DNA of 64,000 bases from Alnus glutinosa (GCF_958979055.1 NC_084891.1:24203501-24267500), one strand, 5' to 3'; counted from the stretch's first letter, positions 10,501 to 21,700 are shown. Notes: generated from the sequence alone by a model not told the origin. Numbers and translations: made by a program.

Positions 10501-13500
10501 TGTGTTATTCTTGATTCCTATTTGACTATTTCATGGAGTTGAGCTTTTCTGTTAATTGTAGATACTTCATTTGCAAATTGGGTTCTGATGTTTATGAGTT
10601 TGTCTCCAATCTCAACATATACTCACGTTATTGGTGATGAATAACTACTACTTATGTATCAAAATTATGTAATGAAGATGCAGAGTTGCCCTTGCATGTT
10701 CATATGGCAACATTCAGCCTGAAATGGGATCTCGAAACATGCATGGGCACTATGCATAATACAAGCAATTGATCTAGAATTCAAGTGTATAGTTGAAAAC
10801 TTAAGTCGTTTCTTTAGAAAGTTATTGCGAATGGTCATACAACCATTTTCTTATGGTAAGGTCTTTTTTTTTTTGTTCTTACTGTTAATGTATACAATTT
10901 TATTTTATTTTTTATTTTTTGTTGTTGTTGCCATTCACCTCTCAAAATATCTGGATTCATGCTGATTAAGGTTTGGATGAAGTTTCTACGCTGGCTGTTG
11001 ACCTTCCTCTAGGTTCATAACTGATTTGATCAAGCTTAGAATCGAAACACAACTAAGAGCAGATTAGCAAAGCCAAAGAATATAAGCCTCCCAGTTTTTA
11101 TGGGCCCTTCTGATTTGAGATTTCCATTTCCTTTTGATGATAAACTTCATGATTGTTGAAGGCTAACATTGTTGCTGATCTGTACAGGCTTTGAGAGCTG
11201 CAATTGCTTCAACATTTATAGAAACCTTGGTATAGAGGAAGATGATATATTTGTTTCAGATGGTGCATAATGTGATTTATCCCACATTCAGGTTTATTCA
11301 CTTTTTTTCACGTGGTTTTGAATTCCTTACTTTAGTCCTTTCCTTCAGAAACTTAAAGATAATATGGCTCATTATTAACAGTTTTTCAGTTTAATGCTAT
11401 TTGAATTTGCTTTCTTTCTACTCTTGGCAGGTTGTTTTGCTATTAACCATTGGAAAAATATGTCCGTTGGAATAAAGAGTAAAGTAAGAATAAAGAAGAA
11501 TATTTAAATGGAGTAGAGAAAGATTTAGAGAGTTTGATGTTGGGTGCTTTTGGAAAGTGGCTAGCTACTAAAAAAAAGTGAGATTTCTAGCCAAATTTTA
11601 GCTAAAGAGTAGCTAGTTCGAATCACTAGGAATGCTCTAAGCAAACTAGTAAAGCCTGATGACAAGCAAATTTTTCATCCTCAATCATCCAAATAAATAC
11701 ACTATCTGACATAGCTATACCAGATCAAATGATAATAGCACCTGCTAAATATTGTCTGGTGCGATTGCATCTCTATAACTCATTATTAGTCAGTGAAGCA
11801 CCACTTTATTAGTTTAACACCGATTGAAATGCCATATATTAGTGAGGCTGATATTTAGGAGTAATGCAACATATTACCCTTGTGCTCTCTTTTGTCCTTC
11901 CAAAATTGATGTGGCTCTTAAAATCGTTAGTGAATTTTGAAGAGCCACATCAATTTTAGGGGGACACAAGGGTGGTATGTAGCATTACTCAATATTTAGA
12001 GCATTCACAGCAATTACCCTAAATTTGATTTTGTTCCCTATATGTAGGGAAAATGTCAAAAATAAAAAATAAAAATAAAGAAATAAAAATTATAAAAAGG
12101 GGCCTACATCAACTTCCCTACATGTTCCTTAAACACTAGGAATGCTACAGTTCTACTCGATGCATTGGGTAGAACTGTAGCATACCCAATGCATATTAAA
12201 ATAATAAAAAAAGACACTATCTCTCCTATCACAACTCCCCATACATGTTTATCATCTTCTACACGCAACATTCCTCTCCTTTCTGCTCTTCTTCCAAAAA
12301 TGACCAAGAATAAACGTTGCACATGGGATAGAATCTAGCAGTTTCGGGTGGTAGATTTATTCGCTTGCTGGTGGACGGGTGGTCGTTCTCAGAGTGCAGC
12401 TGTGTGGAAGATGGTCCCTTGTTGCCTTTTGTGGTGCTTGTGGAGGGAACGCAATGATAGGCAGTTTGAGGACAAAGAAAGATTTATTGAGGAACTCATT
12501 TCCTTTTTCTTTCATTCTTTGTACTCTTGGGCGGAGGCGTTCCTCGCACCTTTATCGTTTAGTTTTAATGATTTCCTTGTATTGTTTTCTTTTTCTTCCT
12601 AGATGCCTTTCTTGTATACTTCCTGTGTACTTGATTGCGCTTTGCGCTTTTTAATGATATTTCTCTTACTTATCAAAAAAAAAAAAGAATCTAGCAGTTG
12701 AAAAGTATTGATAAAATAATAAAGAAAAAAAAGTATAAAAAAAAAAAAAAAAAAAAAAGTAAAGAAATAATATTTAATTGATATAGGGAAAGGTAAAGTG
12801 AAGCTATTATGGGGTGTATTTTGATAGGGAAGCAAAAAGTAGTTTTGTTTCCTATATTTAGGGAAAATGGTTGGGGTAACTGCTGGGAATACTCTTAGGG
12901 ACGGACTCATGTATAGACCCACGGCCCCCCTTGGTTTTTAAATTTTCTTTTAATTTTTTTTATTAAGTTAAATATATATGTATTTTTAGGCTTAAAAATT
13001 AGGTTTGGCCCCTACTAAAAATAATTTTGACCCCTCATTCATACTTTGGCCCCTCCATATGAAAAATCTTGGTTCCATCCCTGCTGATATTCATATACAT
13101 AGGGGTTTATCAATTATCAAATCCCATGTTCTTGGTGTGAGTGCTTTATGCCAAAAATCAAGAATGATTAGGCATCTTATACTGGAAATGCTCAGTGGGT
13201 TCATTAGAAACCCACAATATAGTATCAACTATAACCATAGATAATAATACAAAAAAGTTTTGGAAAGCAAAAAATTTAAAAGAACAAAAATCATATAAAT
13301 GGTTAAGTTAAAAGAGGTTGTTCTCCTTTCCCACAACATTTTAGCAATCAATTGGTCCATATAAGAGCCAAAAGTAGAGCAAACACAATGATTCACTCTA
13401 AAAGAACCTACTTCGGCAAACATTGAATTAGTAAATAACATGAAAATTGGCATAGTTGATTTAAAGAGGGAAGTTGGGTATTACCTCCAGCAGGAAGAGG

Positions 13501-13581
13501 ACTAGCCGAGCTACATTTTCGGGAGAGATTCACAGAGAGCTCGCAGTACTGGCGCTCGTACCCTTCGAATACCTGACTCAT
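7536..13581 (-). CDS. VTI12-like: VTI12/13-like Qb-SNARE (vesicle transport v-SNARE)
   Basis: Five coding exons, all at GT/AG sites with continuous phase: 13581-13485, 9239-9181, 9095-8907, 8116-7946 and 7691-7536, giving 223 residues, the usual size for plant Vti1 proteins. The N-terminus MSQVFEGYERQYCELS and the block IRKMDLEARSLQPSAK are hallmarks of the plant VTI family. The N-terminal helical region is residues 1-95. The SNARE motif lies at about 130-195, with the zero-layer glutamine in the QQR stretch near 160-162. A C-terminal membrane anchor covers about 199-219 with only a few residues after it. Known role of the family: Qb-SNARE for TGN, prevacuolar and vacuolar fusion, and autophagy for VTI12. 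The first coding intron (9240-13484) is swollen to 4.2 kb by nested transposons. The resemblance is closer to VTI12/13 than to VTI11 (LQPSAK rather than LPPNLK). Confidence 0.93.
8281..8330. repeat. GA and poly(G) microsatellite in VTI intron 3
   Basis: A GAGA run followed by about 25 consecutive G and another GAGA run, inside the intron between exons 3 and 4. Confidence 0.9.
9560..9745. other. GC-rich block inside the Pack element, possible second captured fragment
   Basis: Distinctly richer in G+C than the surrounding element, with open frames on both strands (68 codons plus, 97 codons minus). It ends near a possible GT donor after GATCAGGACAAACG. I do not recognise the product. A captured 5' exon or leader of another gene is plausible. 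Confidence 0.3.
10435..11440 (+). pseudogene. captured LL-diaminopimelate aminotransferase (DapL/AGD2-type) gene fragment
   Basis: Exon A (10435-10497) follows TTTTGGCAG and ends at GT. It encodes RSRALSTLKDYSGYGAEQ then GEK. Exon B (11188-11291) follows TGTACAG and continues with ALRAAIASTF, then after a one-base deletion NLGIEEDDIFVSDGA, an in-frame TAA, and CDLSHIQ before GT. A third acceptor (CTCTTGGCAG, ending 11430) is followed by GTTGTTTT, matching the expected VVF, after which similarity is lost. This is the region just before the PLP-binding core in plant LL-DAP aminotransferase (lysine biosynthesis). The frameshift and stop make it non-functional. It lies wholly inside the PIF-like element. 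Confidence 0.8.
11859..11991. mobile_element. small fold-back MITE, hAT-like (8 bp target duplication)
   Basis: The arms are near-perfect inverted repeats: GAGTAATGC...CCCTTGTG...AAATTGATGTGGCTCTT against AAGAGCCACATCAATTT...CACAAGGG...GCATTACTC. ATATTTAG is repeated at 11851-11858 and 11992-11999. The right copy overlaps the TTA and first base of the adjacent PIF-like element, so the two insertions share a target site. Confidence 0.6.
11999..12894. mobile_element. second PIF/Harbinger-like element, interrupted by a LINE
   Basis: The left end is GAGCATTCACAGCAATTACC and the right end the complement of GAGTATTCCCAGCAGTTACC. TTA is duplicated at 11996-11998 and 12895-12897. Subterminal motifs CCCTATATGTAGGGAAAA and its inverted partner strengthen the pairing. 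No transposase is present. Net of the nested LINE it is about 540 bp. Confidence 0.75.
12344..12685 (+). mobile_element. 5'-truncated LINE (3' end only), nested in the PIF-like element
   Basis: Encodes the C-terminal part of LINE ORF2 (FACWWTGGRSQSAAVWKM...CLWRERNDRQFEDKE), followed by the family's 3' UTR and the terminal motif CTTACTTATC plus poly(A). It matches the 3' end of the complete LINE at 22145-22491. Flanked by a perfect 14 bp duplication, AGAATCTAGCAGTT (12330-12343 and 12686-12699). Confidence 0.9.
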
Positions 13582-14670
13582 CTCTTTCTCAAAGCCTCTT
13601 ATGCAACCCCCTTCATATATAGAAGATCAAAACCCAAGTTCTACCTCAACCGAATAAATTTAGAAGAAAAATCGTCAAAATTGAAGATGTGGGAAAACAA
13701 TAGATCTACCTTTGATTGAAGATCGATCGGTCCCTTGACCATATGAAGAGGAATCGTTCGTTTCACTGTAATTTAGTTGCAAGTATTGTTTGCTTTCATA
13801 GGAAGGGATCTGGACATAAAAAATTCATGAAAAGGATGAGAGTTGCATCTAATTGGGACAGCCCAGATTATCTCTCATTTGTTTTGCGGACTAAGAGCAT
13901 TTCTAGTGAACTCCTCAAAGTTTAGTCAAATTTTGGTTAAAAAATATACTTTTGTTATTTTAACTATCCACTTTTTTAAAAGCATCAAATATTAAACTCT
14001 CTAAATATTCTCTACTTTAAATAAATACTATTTTTTATTGGTTTTAAAGCAACCACTTCCAACTGTCATGAAACCAAAATTGAATATCAAACATCAACCA
14101 TTTATAACACGAAACATCTACAGCAATGATCCCCACCTCAAGTAGTTCGGCTTAAAGTTAACACATGTTTGTGTATATTATAAGTGTTCAAAGTTTAGAA
14201 GATGCTTCAGTTTACTGAGAAATACATAAAGAGGAAAAATACAGTAGCTGCTGGTCCAGCGTGAAATGACCGGGAGGAGAAGCTTGATTATTCCCAAAAA
14301 AATTATAAAAATAATAGGAAAGCCAATTAGAAAATCTACCCTAGTTGATGCATTCCCCAAGTCCAACTCCAGTCAAATGTTATCAAATAAAGTTTTCTTT
14401 TTATTTAAAAAAACAAAAAAAAAACAGATAATTACCTAAATCAGCGCGCACACAAAAAAAAAAAAAAAGAATAAAAGAAAAAGAAAAAAGAATAAAATCA
14501 GCCTGTCCGATCTGTTTAACTGATGAGTTCATTTTAGATATATTCTGCCAAAAGATACACAACCTGTACTACAAAAAGGAAGAATAAACAAACAATTTCT
14601 TTCACATTCCTTCCCAAAAGTGTGCAACAGTTCTTTCTTAGCAGATAACATTTTGCTAGTATGCATACCT
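13582..14670. other. VTI 5' leader region and upstream intron
   Basis: Immediately upstream of the VTI ATG, likely 5' UTR followed by a leader intron. A PIF-like terminus, TAA then GAGCATTTCTAGTGAACTCC, lies at 13892-13914 with no matching partner, so it is a one-ended remnant. The rest is AT-rich with no coding frame. Confidence 0.4.
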
Positions 14671-14674
14671 AGGG

Positions 14675-14727
14675 TTGCGCCCCTCTGCGCTTTTTAATAA
14701 AATCTTACTTATCAAAAAAAATAAACA
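14675..14727 (+). mobile_element. very short LINE 3' end
   Basis: GTTGCGCCCCTCTGCGCTTT, then TTAATAAAATCTTACTTATC and oligo(A). This is the 3' terminus of the same LINE family with only about 45 bp of element retained. The target duplication could not be defined with confidence. Confidence 0.6.
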
Positions 14728-15689
14728 GACATAAAAAAACAAACAGATTTTATTATACTGTAAACTGTGTTTTTAGAAGATCTTTTATATATCATTATGG
14801 AAAGACATACATACAGCACACTGAACTATTTAATTTGGTCATAGTTAACAAAGCAACTTAACACAGAACTTCAAACTACCATTACTCTCCAAAGCAACTT
14901 ATCAAAGCCTTAAAAAGTGTGGGTAGCCCAAACGAGTTATTTCATTTCCATTTCAATCTAAGCTACATATTTGTATTTCATTTTCAGAAAACATACTCTG
15001 AACCCATGTACTACCATATTTCATGGCTACCACAACTTTACACCCAAATCAAGACAACCGCTGTAGGCATATCCTTTATTAAATCACTGGACACCATGTC
15101 TTTATTCACCACATCGACCCCCAACTCCTTTGATTTAATATAAAGAGAACAGTCTACATAACCTCTCTCTCCACAAAAAAAAACAAAAACAAAACAAAAA
15201 TATAAAGCCTCAAGCCAGCCCTTTAAAAACCAAATTTTGGGTGAGATATATACAAGCATGAATTGTGCAACCTTACAGTTCAAAATATAATAGAAATTAA
15301 TCAAAGACAAACAATTATAAACAATGACAAAATCAATCACAAATTAAAAAATTAAAAATTAAAGAGAAACAAAGAAAAGATAAGCACTTATTCATGAAGC
15401 AAGAACATAAATCAAACCCCATATAAAATTTCACACCTAAGACAATAAATCATCTCCGAGCACCATACAAAGAAAGAGAACAATAGAGTTAGTCCAAACT
15501 CAGGCTTTAAACAATTCTCAAATCCACCCATCCCAAATTTCAAGCATCCAAATCCACAACCTAGAACAAATTTAACACAACCCAACAGAAAAAATACACC
15601 TAAACAACAACCAAAATCTCTAATCATTCACAATACAATAATTCAACACTGAAGCATAGTGAAACTGTAAGGTATCAGAGTAAAAAACT

Positions 15690-16340
15690 CACCCTAATGA
15701 ATCACCTTAGATTGGGTACCAAAACAATCAACAAAACCCTAAGCTTTGGTCACAAAATGGGTTAAAAATAAGGGCTTCACTAGGCTTTGCACTATATATG
15801 GAAGCTATGAATGCAAATGACAACGATGCAGCACTGAGAAAAAATGAGGATGAAAATCGAAAATGGCGCACTTCAGACCCTTTATATACAGTTTCCACGA
15901 CGTTAAATGTCGAGCAGGTTTATGTAACAAAAAAAAACAAATTGTCGAGCAGGTTTTCCCATAGAGGGTTCAGATTTTCTTGGAATGGATGTAATCTGGC
16001 GGTGATTTAATCCACAACCTCCATTAGATGGAATAACACGGGTCATGAACAGTTTGAAGAGGCAGATCGCTTTGCGGCTGCTGAACAGAGGGGATTCAAA
16101 CCCACTACTCAAATTTCACACATTTCACACTACCCACCATCACAGTGCAAATATTGGCTTCGATGGAGACAAGACAAACAAAACAAACAAGCTCAACAAT
16201 GAAAACGAATTGAAAGGAAAGCAACCCACCTTCAACCGAGCAAGCGAGAGGGAGGAATCGTGATTTCAATGGAGACCCCAAACACCACCTTCAATCAATC
16301 GAGCCAGAGAGAATAGGAAGAGAGTGTTTTGAGAGACAAA
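15690..16340 (-). other. possible noncoding leader exon(s) and promoter, minus strand
   Basis: Read on the minus strand, two stretches look like plant 5' UTR with donors: CCCTCTCGCTTGCTCGGTTG then AAG|gtggg near 16228, and TTAGGGTTTTGTTGATTG...CCAATCTAAG|gtgatt near 15705. Both are ATG-poor and pyrimidine-rich. They could be alternative leader exons of the VTI gene, whose coding part starts at 13581, or of a separate transcript. Only transcript data would decide. Confidence 0.3.
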
Positions 16341-16512
16341 GAGGAATGAGCTTGCGACAAAACATGTGCATGATAACATCGCCTTAATAACCTTTAACCC
16401 TCAACTAAATATATTAAAATTAGGCAACACAGAGTTCACAGAAAACAATTAGCTCCTTTTTTTATTTTTCAAATAGATATCAGCAGGTAATTAATTAAGC
16501 AAAGGGGTGTCG

Positions 16513-16745
16513 AACCTTTTTTTTTTTGTTTGATAAGTAAGAGAAATATCATTAAAAAGTGCAAAGCGCAATCAAGTACACATAAAGTATACAAGAAAGG
16601 CATCTAAGAGGAATAGGAGTTGGGGGGGAGTTTTCTAGCATACTAGATATAAGGTCGGTGATGGCTCCAGAATTGATATCTGATGAGTGGCAACATATTA
16701 ACATTTCATCATAGACCCAAGAAGGTTTCCTTCCCTGAGTGAGTT
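16513..16745 (-). repeat. antisense LINE 3' tail at the 5' end of the complete LINE
   Basis: The plus strand shows T(11), GTTTGATAAGTAAGAG, then the complement of GTGTACTTGATTGCGCTTTG and of the ATGCCTTTCTTGTATAC block. This is the family's 3' UTR with its poly(A) tail, inverted. Upstream of that tail (in its own sense) is an open, unrelated frame of about 45 codons, including NSGAITDLISSMLENSP. The whole piece lies inside the target duplication of the complete LINE. Confidence 0.75.
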
Positions 16746-16791
16746 CTTCTGATTAGTTAATTTTATTAAGGATCTTTAGAGTAGATTAGGA

Positions 16792-18759
16792 ATGGAGAGG
16801 TGGTGCTGTGTGGAATCCAAGACGTTTGTCTTCTCGGTGTTAGAAGGTGCCTCGGTGGTAAGAGTGGAGGAAAGGAGGAGGAGTTGTTCAGGGCTCGTTC
16901 TGCTTGGTGCCCAGAGCTGTGGATGGTTGCTCTCGACCCTGGAGAGTGTGCTGAGGTTTACAGGGAAGGATTTTGTAAGGTCTTTTAGGGAGGGGTCCAA
17001 GGTCTTCATTGTAAGGCGAGGAGGCAACAAAGCTGGAAGTTTTATTGAAGTAGCAGCCTATGCCGTGGGAGGTTTGAAAGGGATTATTTACATTCCTGAA
17101 GGACGGAATGGGTGGGGATGGAGCAGTTTCTTGGCTGAGCTGGGTAAGACCAGGGACTTCCTCTCAGACTCAGCAGGGAAAGTGCCGGCACGGACTGGAC
17201 CTCAGCCTGCGATGGAGCGGGTTCACGATAATGGAGCCGGCACTGATGCTGCTACTGGTTCAACCACAGACAAAGCACCATCTTTCGCTGAAGTGCTATG
17301 CACAGGTCCTCGCCGACCGAAGGAGGAAGGGTTGAAGAAGGTTCAGCCGGAGCACCTCTTGGGTAAAGACCATCATGACCGTTATGCCTTCGACACTGTG
17401 CAGGGGGACAGGAGTTTTCCTATATCGGAAGCAAAGTCCCATGCTGTTTTCCAAGGCAAGTCAGACTACTCCTTTGGTGATAAAAGCGACGGATTTCAGA
17501 AGTTTGGAGGGAAAGACACGCTACCTTCTCTGCTGCTCTGGCAGAGCCAGCTGGAGAAGTTGAAAAATGAGGTGGACCGAGCATTGAGTAGTGTGCGTGA
17601 TGGGCTGCTGTTGATTGGGCCGGGCTTCAAGCCCAATGGTGACAGGCGGAAGAGAAAAAAGAACAGAAAGAAGAAACAGCAGAGGACAGTTTGGGTTCCG
17701 AAATCTAAGCCCAACCCAAGTGTTTCAACGGCTGATCGGGCTACGCCTATAGTAGCGCCTACAGTAACAGAACCGATGGCAGTGTCGGGTTCCGATGGTC
17801 AAGAGGTTCTGGAAGGAGCGTCGACTTCTGGCGGGTTTTGTCTTCCTCCTACGACAATCACGTCTTTGGAGATCACATGCGTCGAGTCTGCCTCCAGGCC
17901 AGAGAGGGGGTCTCGTTCTGTTATCATAGATGCGGATACAAGGGAAGAAAAGGAAGAAAAGGGTATAGCCAGGAGTGCGGTTCAGTCTGAGGGATACACA
18001 GAGACTGACGATGGTGTTTCTGCTCCTCTCGATATCCAAACTCCAGCATGCTACTCCAAGCTGTTGGAGTTAGGTCCCGGGCCTCTCATCAACGTGGTGG
18101 ACACCGGCATATGCCCACCACTGCTCTGTACCGGAGGGCTGACTGTTGTCCCTGCCTTGGAAAGTGTAACATCCCAGCTGGTTCTTAATAACGGGTCTGA
18201 GCTACCCGGTTCTAGGTTGGAGGTTGTACCTAAAATTCCGGAAGTCCCTGCCATAGCTCGGATGGGTTCAGACTCAGTGATGGTTGTCTGGGCTGGTCGG
18301 AGTTCGTTGGATCCTTTGATGCCTTCGGGCTTTTATCCCTCGGAGTTAGAAGTTGAAGATGCCTCTATTACTCTCTTCTCCCCTTCCGGTTTGGGGTCCT
18401 CGAATGGAATGAAGCTTATTGAGCCCCCGGAGGAAGAGCCGGCTCCTTTGTGCTGCTGTCCGGGTGATAATTTCAGGGGTTCCTCCGGTAAAAAATCTCC
18501 AATGGACTTCTTGAAGGCGATTCTGGAGTATAGCCAGTCGGTGGGGGTCACGTGTGATGGCTATGAAGGTCAGCTTTCAGCCGTGTTTGAGGCTATCCTT
18601 GCTGAAAATGACAAAAAGGAGACGGGTTCTTCTCTGAAAGCGGGCAACAAGTTCAATAGAGAACTTAATAGATTATCCTGTTCTATTAATTATGATGCGA
18701 GAAGCGGAAGCAGCTCTCAGAGTAGGTGTAAAGGGAGGGCGATTGGAGGTATTTTATGA
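16792..18759 (+). CDS. LINE ORF1 (nucleic-acid-binding/gag-like protein)
   Basis: 655 codons from ATG 16792 to TGA 18757-18759. The N-terminal 120 residues (ERWCCVESKTFVFSV, then FREGSKVFIVRRGGNKAG and IIYIPEGRNGWGW) match the domain found at the start of many plant L1 ORF1 proteins. A basic cluster GDRRKRKKNRKKKQQR (about residues 285-300) should bind RNA or act as a nuclear signal. There is no CCHC knuckle, and the rest is low-similarity linker. The stop overlaps the ORF2 start in ATGA, suggesting termination-reinitiation. Expected role: coat the LINE RNA in the ribonucleoprotein particle. Confidence 0.85.
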   Translation: MERWCCVESKTFVFSVLEGASVVRVEERRRSCSGLVLLGAQSCGWLLSTLESVLRFTGKDFVRSFREGSKVFIVRRGGNKAGSFIEVAAYAVGGLKGIIYIPEGRNGWGWSSFLAELGKTRDFLSDSAGKVPARTGPQPAMERVHDNGAGTDAATGSTTDKAPSFAEVLCTGPRRPKEEGLKKVQPEHLLGKDHHDRYAFDTVQGDRSFPISEAKSHAVFQGKSDYSFGDKSDGFQKFGGKDTLPSLLLWQSQLEKLKNEVDRALSSVRDGLLLIGPGFKPNGDRRKRKKNRKKKQQRTVWVPKSKPNPSVSTADRATPIVAPTVTEPMAVSGSDGQEVLEGASTSGGFCLPPTTITSLEITCVESASRPERGSRSVIIDADTREEKEEKGIARSAVQSEGYTETDDGVSAPLDIQTPACYSKLLELGPGPLINVVDTGICPPLLCTGGLTVVPALESVTSQLVLNNGSELPGSRLEVVPKIPEVPAIARMGSDSVMVVWAGRSSLDPLMPSGFYPSELEVEDASITLFSPSGLGSSNGMKLIEPPEEEPAPLCCCPGDNFRGSSGKKSPMDFLKAILEYSQSVGVTCDGYEGQLSAVFEAILAENDKKETGSSLKAGNKFNRELNRLSCSINYDARSGSSSQSRCKGRAIGGIL

Positions 18760-21700
18760 AGCCAAAAATTCTATCGTGGAATGTCAGGGGCTTAAATGAG
18801 GGTAGCAAGCGGTTGAAAGTTAAAAACCTAATTAGACAATGGAAGGCAGACATTATTTGCTTGCAAGAAACCAAACTGGAGTTCATCTCCAACAGCTTAG
18901 TGAGGCGTCTTTGGGGATGTCACTTCGTTGATTGGTGTTACTTACCCTCATGCGGGGCCTCTGGTGGTATTCTTATCATGTGGGATAGAAGGGTTGTTGA
19001 GAAATTGGATGTGTATGTGGGGGAGTTTGTTGTTGCTTGTGCTTTTAGGAGCGTTGCCGATGACTTTACTTGGGCCTTCGCGGGGGTATACGGTCCTAAC
19101 CTTGACTCTGTCAGAAGACTGCTCTGGGACGAGCTGGCTGGCCTTGCTTCTTGGTGGGAGATGCCTTGGTGTATTGGGGGTGATTTCAATGTCATTCGTT
19201 TTCCTGCTGAAAGGTCTAGGGAAGGTCGCCTTAACGCTGCTATGATGGAGTTCTCTGACTTTATTTTCGAGCAGGGCCTCATGGACTTTCCTCTCGCTGG
19301 AGGGACTTTCACGTGGTCCAATAATCAGGTGAACCCCTCCTGGTCTCGTATTGACAGATTTCTTGTCTCTCCAGGCTGGGAGGTCAAGTTTCCAGGGTCT
19401 ATTCAGAAAAGGCTTCCTAGATTGTGTTCTGATCATTTCCCTATCCTACTGGATTGTAGTGGCATTCAATGGGGTTCCAGACCGTTCAAGTTTGAGAATA
19501 TGTGGTTGAAGGCGGAAGGGTTTGTGGATAGGGTTCGGCTTTGGTGGGAGTCTTATCGCTTCCAGGGTTCTCCTAGCTTCATCTTCACTCAAAAGCTTAA
19601 GGCCTTAAAGGTTGATCTCAAGAGATGGAATGAACAGGAGTTTGGCAATGTGGAGCTTCGCAAAAAATTGCACATGGAAGAGTTATGTACTCTTGATAGG
19701 TTGGAGGAACAACAAGGTTTATCTTCTGAAGAAAAGGAGAGGAAATGTGCGGTCATCAGAGATCTGGAGAACTCTACCTTGCAGGAAGAGATTAGTTGGA
19801 GACAGAAGTCTAGGGTTCTGTGGCTGAAAGAGGGTGATAAATGTACTAAATTCTTCCACCGGATTGCTAACTCGAACAGGAGGTCTAATTCCATAGAGTC
19901 GCTCTCCATCAATGGCTCTGTTTCATCCGACCAGCAGGTTATCAGAGAACATGTGACTCAATTCTATGAGTCTCTCTTTACAGAACCCTTCCCATGGAGA
20001 CCTAGAATGGATAATATTGCTTTCGACACCTTGGATGCAGCTGAGGCCTCTTCTTTAGAACTTCCTTTCGAGGAGGTGGAGGTCTTTGAGGTGGTGAAAA
20101 GCATGAATCGAGATAAGGCACCTGGTCCAGATGGGTTTTCTCTTGCGTTTTTCCAAGATTGCTGGGATGTGATCAAGACAGATCTTATGAGGGTTTTCTG
20201 GGACTTTCATTCTCAAAGCAAGTTTGTTAAAAGTGTTAACGCCACTTTTATTGCCTTAATTCCGAAGAAGTCTGGGGCTGTGGATCTTAAGGACTTTCGT
20301 CCTATCAGTCTTGTTAGTGGTGTGTACAAGATCATTGCAAAAGTCCTTGCAAATAGACTTAAAAAGGTGGTGGAGAAGATTATATCATCCCCTCAAAATG
20401 CTTTTGTGAAAGGCAGGCAAATTCTTGATTCAGTTCTTGTTGCCAATGAGTGCTTGGATAGTCGAATCAAATCCGGCGAACCAGGGTTACTTTGTAAGTT
20501 GGATGTTGAGAAGGCCTACGACCACGTTAACTGGGATTTTTTATTGTATATGTTGAGAAGATGTGGCTTTGGGGAGAGATGGTGCTCTTGGATAGCGCAC
20601 TGTATATCTACGGTGCGATTCTCTGTGCTGGTGAATGGCTCCCCAACCGGCTTTTTCAGTAGCTCTCGTGGCCTTAGACAGGGTGATCCTCTGTCACCTC
20701 TATTGTTCGTTATTGTGATGGAGGCTCTTAGTAAGTTCTTCTTCGCTACTGTTCAAAAGGGCTACCTTTCAGGGTTCTCTGTGGGTTCTGGCAACAGCGA
20801 AGCTATTAACATTTCTCACCTATTGTTCGCAGACGATACTTTAGTCTTTTGTGGGGCTAATTCTGATCAACTCCATTATCTTCGTATGCTTCTTATTTCT
20901 TTTGAAGCTGTGTCAGGATTGAAGATTAATCTGGCCAAATCTGTGATGGTTCCTGTGGGTGAGGTGGATAATATGGACGGTCTGGCTAACATATTGGGTT
21001 GTGGAGTGTCCTCTCTTCCTATAAAGTATCTTGGTCTTCCGTTGGGAGCTCCTTTCAAGGCTAAGTCCTGTTGGGACGAAGTTGTTGGGAAGATTGAGAG
21101 GCGGTTGGCTAGCTGGAAGCGGTTGTATTTGTCGAAGGGGGGTAGGGTTACCCTTATAAAGAGTACTCTCTCCAACCTTCCTACATATTTTCTCTCTCTA
21201 TTCCCTATTCCCTTCAGTGTTGCTAGTCGCATTGAGAAGCTGCATCGTGACTTTTTGTGGGGGGGCATAGGCGACGAATTCAAATACCACTTGGTCAGTT
21301 GGTCCAAGGTTTGTCTTCCTATTTCTGAAGGTGGTTTGGGCATTAGAAACTTGAGAATTTTCAACAAGGCGCTGTTAGGGAAGTGGTTGTGGCGTTATGC
21401 TTATGAGAGAGAAGCTCTGTGGAAATCCGTGGTGGATGCGAAGTATGGCTCTACTAGGGCTGGTTGGTGTTCCTTAATTCCCCTTGGGTCTCACGGTGTG
21501 GGGAGTTGGAAGAACATTAGGAAGGGGTGGAGCTTGTTTTGTAGATATACCAGACTTATCTTGGGCAATGGGTCGAGGATTCGTTTTTGGGATGATGTTT
21601 GGTGTGGAGAGATGTCCCTCAAGGAAGCCTTTCCAGTTCTATATGATATAGCTTGTGTCAAGGATTCTTTGGTAGAAGACCATTTGGTAGTGGTAAGTGG

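Larger units (their letters stand above)
9382..11637. mobile_element. Pack-type PIF/Harbinger-like element (2.26 kb) in VTI intron 1
   Basis: Both ends carry the inverted terminus GAGCATTCCTAGTGA, with TAA directly repeated outside (9379-9381 and 11638-11640). TIRs of the GAGCATT... type plus a 3 bp TWA target duplication are characteristic of PIF/Harbinger (Tourist-type) elements. No transposase frame is present, so it is non-autonomous. Instead it contains intron-bearing fragments of a host gene (see the aminotransferase pseudogene) and a GC-rich block near 9560-9745. The introns show that capture was at the DNA level. Confidence 0.8.

Noticed and set aside
18938..19436. Long antisense frames over LINE ORF2
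   Set aside because: Shadows of the coding strand, with no domain character and in the region of strong ORF2 endonuclease motifs.
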